Source: Alphaproteobacteria bacterium (GTDB lineage: Bacteria > Myxococcota_A > UBA796 > GCA-2862545). From it: a DNA stretch of 64,000 nucleotides. The notes beneath the pieces were generated by a model that had not been told where the DNA came from, did not search any database, and was given only the letters and a program-made list of their open reading frames with translations. Below are positions 17,004 to 24,870 of the stretch, piece by piece. A program made the translations under genes and the position numbers. Positions within the stretch are counted from its first letter, which is position 1; each line of letters starts with the position of its first letter. The stretch lies in NCBI GenBank assembly GCA_020632915.1, contig JACKEP010000023.1, forward strand, positions 1 through 64,000. The letters run 5' to 3'.

Positions 17004-20000
17004 GTGACGTTCGTGGCCAGGGGCAACGGGGTACCGGCGCCGCCCGCACCGTTCATCGGGCGCACCGACGCGCTGGACTGGCTCACGCGCCACGTCCGCG
17101 CCGGCGCTCGCGTGGCCGTCACCGCTGCCGGGGTCACGGGCGTGGGCCGCACCGCGCTGGTCCAGGCCTTCGCCCGCGACGCGCAGTTCGACACCGCGCT
17201 GTGGTGGTCCACGTGCCTCGACGGCAACCGGCCCCACCTGGCGCTGCGCCGGTGGGCGATGCGCTGCGGCCTGCCCGTCGACGGCGTGGGCACGCTGCCG
17301 GGCCTGCTGCAGGCAGTCGCGCTCGGCCTGCCCGACGCGGGCACGCTGCTCGTGGTGATCGACGGCGTCGACACCGGCGACGTCGACGCGGTGCTCGAGG
17401 TGCTCTCGGCACTGCCCGAGGACGCGGCCGTGCTGCTCACCACGTCCACCGCGGCCGTCGCCGAGGCGCTCGACGCGCGCACGCTCGTGCTGGCGCCGAT
17501 GCACGACGACGACGCGCGCGCCCTGCTGGAGGCGGTCGCCGACGAGCGGATGCCGCCGATGGTGGTCCACACGGTCCTCGAGGCCGCCGACCGGCTGCCG
17601 CTGGCGCTGCGCGTGGTCGCGTGCCGGATGCGCGGCACCGACCCCGACGAGGCCACCGGCATCTGGGGGCTGCCGCCTGCGCCGGGTGCCGTGGCCCGCC
17701 TGGGCGGCAACCTCGCGCTCGCCCGCGCCACGCTGCTGGTGCTCGATCGCGCGTCCGACGCCACGGCGCGGGTGTTCCGCGCGCTCGGGGTGCTCACCCA
17801 CGGACCGATCCAGCCGGCGCGCGTGGCGTCGCTGCTCGAGATCAGCGAGGCGAGCGCGTTCGACCACCTCCACCAGCTGGTCGAGCTCGGCCTGGTCGTC
17901 GGCGCGGGCGGCGTCGGTCGCTGGCAGGTCCACACGGCCCACCTCGAGCACGCGCGCAACCTGCTCGCGGTCGAAGACGAGCTCGACGCGCTCTACCTGG
18001 CGCGGGTGGCCGAGGCCGTGGAGTCCGAGGGGGCTCCGAGCGCCGGCTTCGGTCCGCTCGACCTGCTCGACACCTTCGAGCGCGCGATCCGTCGGGGCGA
18101 CGTCGACCACCTGGTGGCGCTCGCGATGCACGCCGCGCCGGCCGTCTCGGGCTGGTGCCACGAGGCCGCCCAGGAGCTGGTCGCGGCGGCGATGGCCGCG
18201 GCCGAGGCCGCGTCCCACCCCGAGGTCGACGAGATCGCGGCGCAGATGATGCAGCTCGACGCCGTCGCGGCGGTCGCCGTGGCCACGCTCGAGGTCGCGC
18301 CGCTGCGCGACGACGCCGTGTCCCCCTCCACCGACACCGCCGACGACGCCGAGTGGGTCGACATCGTCGAGCTGTCCGGCGGGGTGGGTGACGACGCGCG
18401 CGCTGCCGTGGAGGTCGTCGACCTCGACCTCGACGACGACCCGTCCAAGGTGGAGCCGGTGGTGGCCGTGGAGCCGATCGAGCGCGTGCCCGCCGAGGTG
18501 AGCGGTGCCGTCCCGGTCGTCGAGGTCGAGGAGCTCGACGCGCCCGACGAGCTGTCGCTGGTCGACGAGGCCTCGGTCGACGACGTGTCGAGCCTGCCCC
18601 TGGAGCCGCTCGACAACGAGATCACCACGCTCGACGACGACGAGGTCGCCACGCAGGCGATCTCCACCGCCGCGATCGAGGCGGCGATGGCCGCCGCCCG
18701 CGGACGTCCGCGCCCCACGCCCGCGCCGGCACCGGCGCCGGCACCGGTCGAGCCTCACGAGGCCTTCCTGCGCGAGCACGGCCTGTCGCTGGTGTGGCCG
18801 GTCGACGCCCTCGACGCCCCGTCGGGCTCTCCCGAGCAGGACGGCCCCACGCAGATCTTCGACATCGGCCGCATGATGGCCTTCGTGCGCGGCGCCCAGT
18901 CCGAGCAGGCCCGCGACGCGGCCGTCGACCGGGCGCGCGTGGCGGCCGAGGCGGCCACCGCGCTGCACGCCCGCGCCGTCGAGCTGGTGCAGGGCATCGT
19001 CGCCGCCGAGCCCACGTCCGACAGCTGGCGCGACGCCCGCGCGCGTCTGCTCGGCAGCGCCCGCAAGCTCGCCGAGCACGTCCGCAGCGCGCGCGCCGCG
19101 GCGTCGGCCGCCACCGACGCCCCCGAGGCCGCGTCCGCCCGTCGGGCGTCGGAGCGCGCCGAGCGTGCCCACGAGGCCGCCATCCGGGCGATGGCCGTCG
19201 TCGAGCGCGCGTGGACCGACGCCGAGGACGCCCGCGTCGAGGCCGTCGAGTCCCGCGCCCGCGCGGTCGCCGCCGTCCACCGCGCCCGCAGCGACGCCGC
19301 GCTGGCCCGGCAGGGGGTCGAGGAGGCCGAGCGTCGCGTGCAGGCCGGCAAGGACACCGCCGGCCCGTCCGTCGCGGAGGCCTTCGACGAGGTCGACGCC
19401 GCGCTCGGTCGCGCCCGGGCCGCCGCCGAGGAGGCGGGCGTGCTCGCGTCCCAGGTCGACGCCGGCGACATCGATCCGGAGATCGGCGCCGCCGAGGTCG
19501 CCCGCCTGCGCACCGCGGCCGACGACGCCAGCGCCCAGGCGGTGGAGCGTCTCAGCCGCTCGGCGCGCAACGTCCGCGCCGAGCAGCGTCGGCAGACCGT
19601 GCTGGAGGAGGCCCGCGAGCAGGCCGAGCGCGTCGACCGCGACGCCGCGTGGATCGCCTCGCTCGGCGTCGAGATCGAGGGCCTGCTGCGCGACCGCGAC
19701 GACGTCGAGGCCAAGGACCTGCGCGGGCGGCTGCGCGAGCTGGTCGGCAACGTCGAGCGCCACCGGGTGCGCGCCGCGGAGGCCGTCGAGGAGCTCCAGA
19801 TCGCTGCCGAGCGGGGCTGGCGTGAGCTGCTCGACCACGTCGCCGCGGCGGGCCGCGCCACCACCGACGGCCTGCAGGAGGCCGAGCGCCTCCGCGCCGA
19901 CGTCGACGCGTGGGCGGCCCTGGAGGTCGAGGCCTCCGAGGACGTCGTGCTCGCCGGGCTCCAGGCCGAGGCGGCCACCGCGCTCGCCGGGCTCGAGGCC

Positions 20001-23000
20001 ACCGCCGCCGTCGCGTGGCGTGCCGCGTCGCGCGCCCACCAGGCCGCGGCCCACCACGAGGGCGGCCTCGTCGACGCCATCGGTGCCCTCAAGGAGGGCG
20101 AGCTGCGCCTGCGCACGGCGGTCGAGCAGGCACGCCAGGGGCTGCGGCAGGTGATCGACGCCCCCGAGCTCGCCGTCGCGCGCGCGCGCTGGACCGAGGC
20201 CGGCGTGTGGATCGAGGACGCGGAGGACGCGAGCGCCGAGTCCCGCGCCCTGGCCGAGGCCCTGCTCGAAGCGGCCGACGCCCGACGTCGCGCCCACGTC
20301 GACGAGCAGGTGGCGCAGGGCGAGATCATCGCCGCGCGCATCGACGCCGTCATCCAGAGCGCCCGGTCCGCCGCGGCCGAGGTGCGCGAGCTCGCCGAGG
20401 ACTTCCCCGACGAGCCCACCGAGGCGCTCGGCACGCTCGCCGCGATCGAGGCGCGGGTCGAAGACACGGGTGCCGCCGTGCACGACGGCGTGCAGCGCCT
20501 GCGCCGTGCCCGCGACGGCGACCTCGCCGAGCGGCTGGTGGCCGCCATCTCCGAGGCCGCCGAGCTCGTCTCCGGTCAGCTCGCCGAGATCGAGCAGGTG
20601 CAGCTCCAGATGCGCTCGCTGCACGAGGTCCGCTTCGACCCGGGCTACCGCCGCCAGCAGGCCGAGGACGTCCTCGACGAGGCCCGCGCCGCCATCGCCG
20701 CCGCCCGCGCCGAGGTCGACGCCGTGCGCACCGACGCCGGTCCGGCGATCGAGGTCGTCGCCACGGCGCTCGGCGAGTCGGTGAGCGAACTCGACGGTGC
20801 CAGCGCCCTGCTCGACGCCGCGCCCGACCTCGGCGACGCCGCAGGGGGATGGGACGCCGCGTTCGAGGAGCTCGTCGCGCGCGCCGACGCCGTCACGCGC
20901 CTCACCGAGCGGGTGCGCCAGGCCACGCTGTCGGCGCGGTCGCTCCTCGCCATGGTCCAGCAGCGCCGCAAGGACGAGGTCGCCGACGCCCGCGCACGCG
21001 CTGCGGCCCCCTGGGACGAGGCGATCGCCGAGGCCCGCGCGGTCATCGGCCAGCTCGTCGATCCGCCCGACGTCGACGACGCGTGGCCCGTGCCCGTCGG
21101 GCGCATCCACCTCGCCTGGCAGCAGGCGATCGACGGGGTCCACGGCGCGCTGGTCGCGCTGGAGACGCTCGCGGCGCGGGTCGAGGACGGCGACGACGGC
21201 GCGGCGCTGCTGCCCCGGGTCGCAGCCCTGCGGGCCCAGGTGGAGGCCGAGGCCGATCGCGCCCGCCGCCGCGCCGACGACCTGACGGCGTCGGTGGCCG
21301 CGTGGCACGAGCACCGCCGGGCACGCGCCGTGGTCGACGACGCCCGTGTGGCCGTGGCCGACGAGGCCGCCACGCTGGTCGACCCGGGCGTGAAGCTGTC
21401 GTCGCTCGACGACGCGGACGACGCGCCCGCGCCTGCGACCGTCCCCGAGCCCGTGGTGGCGCCTGTCCCAGCGACCGCGCTCGCGACGGAGGTGCCCGAT
21501 GTCGACATGGCCGACGACGCCACCGTGATCGAGCCGATGGAGGTCGAGCTGTCGGCCGACCCGGTGACGTCCGGCGTGTCGTTCGAGGAGGTCGACGTCG
21601 AGGTGCTCGACGCCACGGCGATCGCGGCCGCCCCCACCGCGTCGGACGCGCTCCGGGCCGGCCTGCAGGACGCTGCGCTCCGCGCCGCGCTGTCGGCGGA
21701 CGAGGTGGCCTCGCTGGCGCGCGACGCCGCCATGGAGGTCGCCGAGGCTGGCGTCGACGACGTGGCCCAGGTGGCGGCACTGGAGGCGCTCGCCACCCAC
21801 ACCCGTTCACTGGCCGACGGCGTCGAGGCGCAGGTGGCGTCGCCGTCCGACGCCGTGCCGGCGGCCGAGCAGCTCGCCGCGGCCGAGGCGGCCTGCGACG
21901 CCGCGGAGGCGGCGCTCCTCGACGCGCGCGAGCTCCACGCCCAGGCCAGCGAGGCCGTCGCCTCGGCGAGCACCCTGCGCCTGCAGGGCCACCGCCGTGC
22001 GGCACGCGCCTGCCTGGACGAGGCGAACCAGGCGCTCGCGGTGGTGCGCGATCGCCACGACGCCGCGGTGCGCGAGGCCGCGTCCGCCGACGACCCGGCC
22101 GCCCTGGCTGCCGACGTCGACGCCCTCGCCGCCCTGCGGGCCGACGCCGAGGCCCACGCCGCGCAGGTGCGCGAGGCGGTGGAGCGCTGCCAGGGCGACG
22201 ACGAGCAGGTCGCGCACGATGCGGCCCTCGACGCCGCCGCGGCCGTCGCGTCGATGCTGCGCGCGCCCGACGAAGCGGGGCGCCTGCTCGACGCTGTGCA
22301 GGCGGTGGCCCGTGCCCAGCTCACCGCGCGCCTCGACGACGCGCGCGGTCGTGCCGACGTGGCGGGCGACCAGGCGGAGGCGGCCCGGCAGGCGGCGTCC
22401 GAGGCGCTCGCGTGGGTGCGCACCCTGCGCACCGAGCTGGGGGAGCGCGCCCCCGAGGCCGCCGTGGCCGTCGAGCGCGCGTCCCACACGGTCGCCGATG
22501 CCGCCGACGTGACGACGGCCCACGTGGCCACGGTGCGGCAGTCCGGTTCGGCCACGCAGGCGCTGGCGTCCGCGGAGCACGCGGTGCGCTCGGCGTCGGG
22601 CCTCGCGGGCGTGCTGGCGTCGATGGACGCAGCGCGCCGGATGGCCGAGGCAGCAGCGGCGCCGATCCGGGAGGCGGTGGCGCGGGAGCAGGCCGCCGAG
22701 CGTGCCCGCCGCGGCAACGCGGTCACGCAGGTGCAGGCGGCGATCGACGCCGTGCGCGTCGGGCGTGAGGTGGCAGACGGCCTCGTCGCGCCTCAGGCCC
22801 GGGCGACCGGCCTGCTCGAGGAGATCGACGGCGTGGTCGAGGCGCTGGCGGACTGGCGACGCGACGTGCGCGGGGTCGCTGCGGGCTGGCGCGCGCCGTC
22901 CGTGCGCGCGGCCGTGGTCGACGCCCAGGCCGCCATCGACGCCGCGTGGGCGCTGCATGCGCAGGTGGTGGCGGCGGTCCACGCCGCCACGCGCGCCACG

Positions 23001-23486
23001 TCCGTGCGCGTGGCCACCCAGCACGCCGAGGTGGCCGAGGCGGCCGCAGGGGATCTGTCGCTGGCGCTCGACGCGGCCCGCGACGCCGTGGACGCCGTCA
23101 CCGAGGCGGTCGACGACGCGGACGCGGCGCGGCGCGCGGCGCCCACGGGTCCGGGGGATGCCGTGGCCCTGCGCCGCAGCGGCGCGCCGTCGCTGGCGCT
23201 GGATGCCGCGCTGGCCGCCCAGGCGTCGGGGGCCGACCTCCCCGACGTGGCGCGGGCCGCGCTCGCGTTGGGCGTGGCCCAGGCGTGGCTGGGGCTCGGC
23301 CACGCTGCGGCGGCACGGGACGCGGTGGCGCAGGCGCGGGCGCTGTCGGACGACGCCGAGGTCGGCGCCCTGGCCGACCGCATCGCCGCGTTGGCCGATC
23401 GCGCCACGCCCCCGGCCGGTGCGGTGGCTGCGTGGGCGCTGTCGAAGGACGCGCGGCGGCGGGCCCGGCGGGTGGTCGGGCCCTGA
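17004..23486 (+). CDS. Giant NB-ARC/STAND-like protein with very long Ala-rich helical arms
   Basis: A 2160-residue protein. Residues 15-330 look like an NB-ARC/STAND NTPase. There is GVTGVGRT at 43-50 (P-loop with Arg instead of Lys), LLVVIDGVD at about 115-123 (Walker B), LLTTSTAAV near 144-152 and RLPLAL near 197-202 (the GLPLAL-type motif). A winged-helix-like region follows. Two acidic, Pro-containing linkers (about 440-630 and 1470-1545) separate two very long Ala/Glu/Arg helical stretches that look like coiled coil. The last 80 residues resemble a TPR helix pair. GTG 17004 is the start. The function is unknown; STAND proteins are sensors or scaffolds in signalling and defence. No membrane segment is seen. 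Confidence 0.85.
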   Translation: MTFVARGNGVPAPPAPFIGRTDALDWLTRHVRAGARVAVTAAGVTGVGRTALVQAFARDAQFDTALWWSTCLDGNRPHLALRRWAMRCGLPVDGVGTLPGLLQAVALGLPDAGTLLVVIDGVDTGDVDAVLEVLSALPEDAAVLLTTSTAAVAEALDARTLVLAPMHDDDARALLEAVADERMPPMVVHTVLEAADRLPLALRVVACRMRGTDPDEATGIWGLPPAPGAVARLGGNLALARATLLVLDRASDATARVFRALGVLTHGPIQPARVASLLEISEASAFDHLHQLVELGLVVGAGGVGRWQVHTAHLEHARNLLAVEDELDALYLARVAEAVESEGAPSAGFGPLDLLDTFERAIRRGDVDHLVALAMHAAPAVSGWCHEAAQELVAAAMAAAEAASHPEVDEIAAQMMQLDAVAAVAVATLEVAPLRDDAVSPSTDTADDAEWVDIVELSGGVGDDARAAVEVVDLDLDDDPSKVEPVVAVEPIERVPAEVSGAVPVVEVEELDAPDELSLVDEASVDDVSSLPLEPLDNEITTLDDDEVATQAISTAAIEAAMAAARGRPRPTPAPAPAPAPVEPHEAFLREHGLSLVWPVDALDAPSGSPEQDGPTQIFDIGRMMAFVRGAQSEQARDAAVDRARVAAEAATALHARAVELVQGIVAAEPTSDSWRDARARLLGSARKLAEHVRSARAAASAATDAPEAASARRASERAERAHEAAIRAMAVVERAWTDAEDARVEAVESRARAVAAVHRARSDAALARQGVEEAERRVQAGKDTAGPSVAEAFDEVDAALGRARAAAEEAGVLASQVDAGDIDPEIGAAEVARLRTAADDASAQAVERLSRSARNVRAEQRRQTVLEEAREQAERVDRDAAWIASLGVEIEGLLRDRDDVEAKDLRGRLRELVGNVERHRVRAAEAVEELQIAAERGWRELLDHVAAAGRATTDGLQEAERLRADVDAWAALEVEASEDVVLAGLQAEAATALAGLEATAAVAWRAASRAHQAAAHHEGGLVDAIGALKEGELRLRTAVEQARQGLRQVIDAPELAVARARWTEAGVWIEDAEDASAESRALAEALLEAADARRRAHVDEQVAQGEIIAARIDAVIQSARSAAAEVRELAEDFPDEPTEALGTLAAIEARVEDTGAAVHDGVQRLRRARDGDLAERLVAAISEAAELVSGQLAEIEQVQLQMRSLHEVRFDPGYRRQQAEDVLDEARAAIAAARAEVDAVRTDAGPAIEVVATALGESVSELDGASALLDAAPDLGDAAGGWDAAFEELVARADAVTRLTERVRQATLSARSLLAMVQQRRKDEVADARARAAAPWDEAIAEARAVIGQLVDPPDVDDAWPVPVGRIHLAWQQAIDGVHGALVALETLAARVEDGDDGAALLPRVAALRAQVEAEADRARRRADDLTASVAAWHEHRRARAVVDDARVAVADEAATLVDPGVKLSSLDDADDAPAPATVPEPVVAPVPATALATEVPDVDMADDATVIEPMEVELSADPVTSGVSFEEVDVEVLDATAIAAAPTASDALRAGLQDAALRAALSADEVASLARDAAMEVAEAGVDDVAQVAALEALATHTRSLADGVEAQVASPSDAVPAAEQLAAAEAACDAAEAALLDARELHAQASEAVASASTLRLQGHRRAARACLDEANQALAVVRDRHDAAVREAASADDPAALAADVDALAALRADAEAHAAQVREAVERCQGDDEQVAHDAALDAAAAVASMLRAPDEAGRLLDAVQAVARAQLTARLDDARGRADVAGDQAEAARQAASEALAWVRTLRTELGERAPEAAVAVERASHTVADAADVTTAHVATVRQSGSATQALASAEHAVRSASGLAGVLASMDAARRMAEAAAAPIREAVAREQAAERARRGNAVTQVQAAIDAVRVGREVADGLVAPQARATGLLEEIDGVVEALADWRRDVRGVAAGWRAPSVRAAVVDAQAAIDAAWALHAQVVAAVHAATRATSVRVATQHAEVAEAAAGDLSLALDAARDAVDAVTEAVDDADAARRAAPTGPGDAVALRRSGAPSLALDAALAAQASGADLPDVARAALALGVAQAWLGLGHAAAARDAVAQARALSDDAEVGALADRIAALADRATPPAGAVAAWALSKDARRRARRVVGP

Positions 23487-23518
23487 CCGGCCGACGGCGC
23501 GCCCGCCCCGGTGCGTCG

Positions 23519-24727
23519 TCAGGCCTCGTCGAGCAGGCGGACGGCCACGCCCTCGCGCAGCTTGGGCTCGAACCACGTCGACTTGGGCGGCATCACCTTG
23601 CCGGCGTCGGCCACGTCGAAGAGCTGGTCGAGACCGGTGGGGAACAGGTGGAACGCCACCGCCGCCCCGGCGTCGACGGCCTTGACGAGCGCCTGGGGCC
23701 CGCGGATGCCACCGACGAACGTGATGCGCTCGGAGCGCCGCGGATCGTCGATGCCGAGGATCGGGGCGAGCAGGTGGTCCTGCAGCACGCTGGCGTCGAG
23801 CGTGGCCACCGGGTCGTCGGTGGTGACCAGGCCCGGCCGCGCCGTCAGCGTGTACCAGCGACCGGCCAGGTACATCGAGAAGTCGCCGCGCCGCGTGGGG
23901 ACGGGCCGCCCCGCGGTGAGCGTGAACCGCGCCGCGACCTGCGCGAGGAAGTCGTCGACGGTGTGGCCGTCGAGGTCGTGGACCACGCGGTTGTAGGCCA
24001 TCACCTGCAGGGCGTCGTCGGGGAACAGCCCGGCGAGGAACCAGGCGGACGGCGCGTCGCGGCGGTGGGCGTGGACGCGGCTCGCGGCGGCGGAGCGGTG
24101 GTGGCCGTCGGCGATGTAGAGCGCCGGCAGCTCGGCGAAGGCGTCACGGATGCTGTCGACGTCGTCGAGCGGCACCGGCCAGAGCGCGTGCTCCACGCCG
24201 TCCTCGGTGGTGACGCGCCACGCGGGGGCCGCCTGCGTGAGCCGGGCGACGATCGCGGCCAGACCGGCGTGGGCGCGGTGGGCCAGGAACACGAGGCCGA
24301 CCTGGGCGTCGAGCACCTCCATGTGGTGGGTGCGGTCGTCCTCCTTGTCGGGGCGCGTGAACTCGTGCTTCTTGATCGTGCCGTCGTCGTAGGCGCCCAC
24401 CGAGCACGCGGCGAGCACGCCGACCTGACGGTGCGCGCCCATCACCTGACCGTAGAGCAGGTAGGTGGGGGCGTCGTCGCGCACGAGCACGCCGTCGGAC
24501 ACGAGCTGGTCGAGGTTGACGCGCGCGCGGTCGTAGGCCGCCTGGCCGTGGGGGTCGGCGCCGTCGGGCAGATCGACCTCCGAGCGCGTGACGTGCACGA
24601 AGTTGCGGGGGTTCGTGGCGAGCGCGCGCGCCTCGTCGAGCGTGAGCACGTCGTACGGCGGGGCGATCACGTCGCCGGCGAGGTCGTCGCGAGGGCGCAG
24701 GGCGCGGAAGGGGCGGACGTCGGCCAT
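23519..24727 (-). CDS. DUF1015 family protein
   Basis: A 402-residue cytoplasmic protein with the DUF1015 pattern. It opens MADVRPFRALRP, followed by VIAPPYDVLTLDEARAL, HEFTRPDKEDDR and the family's IADGHHRSAAA motif. The family is often encoded close to serA and serC; here it lies beyond the giant gene and on the other strand. A role connected with serine or phosphoserine metabolism is therefore suggested by association only. ATG 24727 has CGGAG upstream on the minus strand. The gene converges with the giant gene, leaving 32 bases between stops. Confidence 0.9.
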   Translation of the reverse strand: MADVRPFRALRPRDDLAGDVIAPPYDVLTLDEARALATNPRNFVHVTRSEVDLPDGADPHGQAAYDRARVNLDQLVSDGVLVRDDAPTYLLYGQVMGAHRQVGVLAACSVGAYDDGTIKKHEFTRPDKEDDRTHHMEVLDAQVGLVFLAHRAHAGLAAIVARLTQAAPAWRVTTEDGVEHALWPVPLDDVDSIRDAFAELPALYIADGHHRSAAASRVHAHRRDAPSAWFLAGLFPDDALQVMAYNRVVHDLDGHTVDDFLAQVAARFTLTAGRPVPTRRGDFSMYLAGRWYTLTARPGLVTTDDPVATLDASVLQDHLLAPILGIDDPRRSERITFVGGIRGPQALVKAVDAGAAVAFHLFPTGLDQLFDVADAGKVMPPKSTWFEPKLREGVAVRLLDEA

Positions 24728-24870
24728 GGGGGCTCCGGGGCGGCGGGAGCCCCTCCTATCCCTGTCGGCGCGCGCATCACGTCCCACCAACCAGATGCGC
24801 CCGGGCTGCATCTGCGGTAAGGATTGCCCGTTCGACCCAGGTGTCCGGAAACGAGCGAGGGGGCGCGCTG

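Noticed and set aside
15450..21800. Minus-strand open frame of 2116 codons
   Set aside because: It lies antisense to serC, the DUF1292-like gene and the NB-ARC-like gene. Its sequence is rich in Arg, Gly, His and Val with no domain, as expected from the opposite strand of GC-rich genes.
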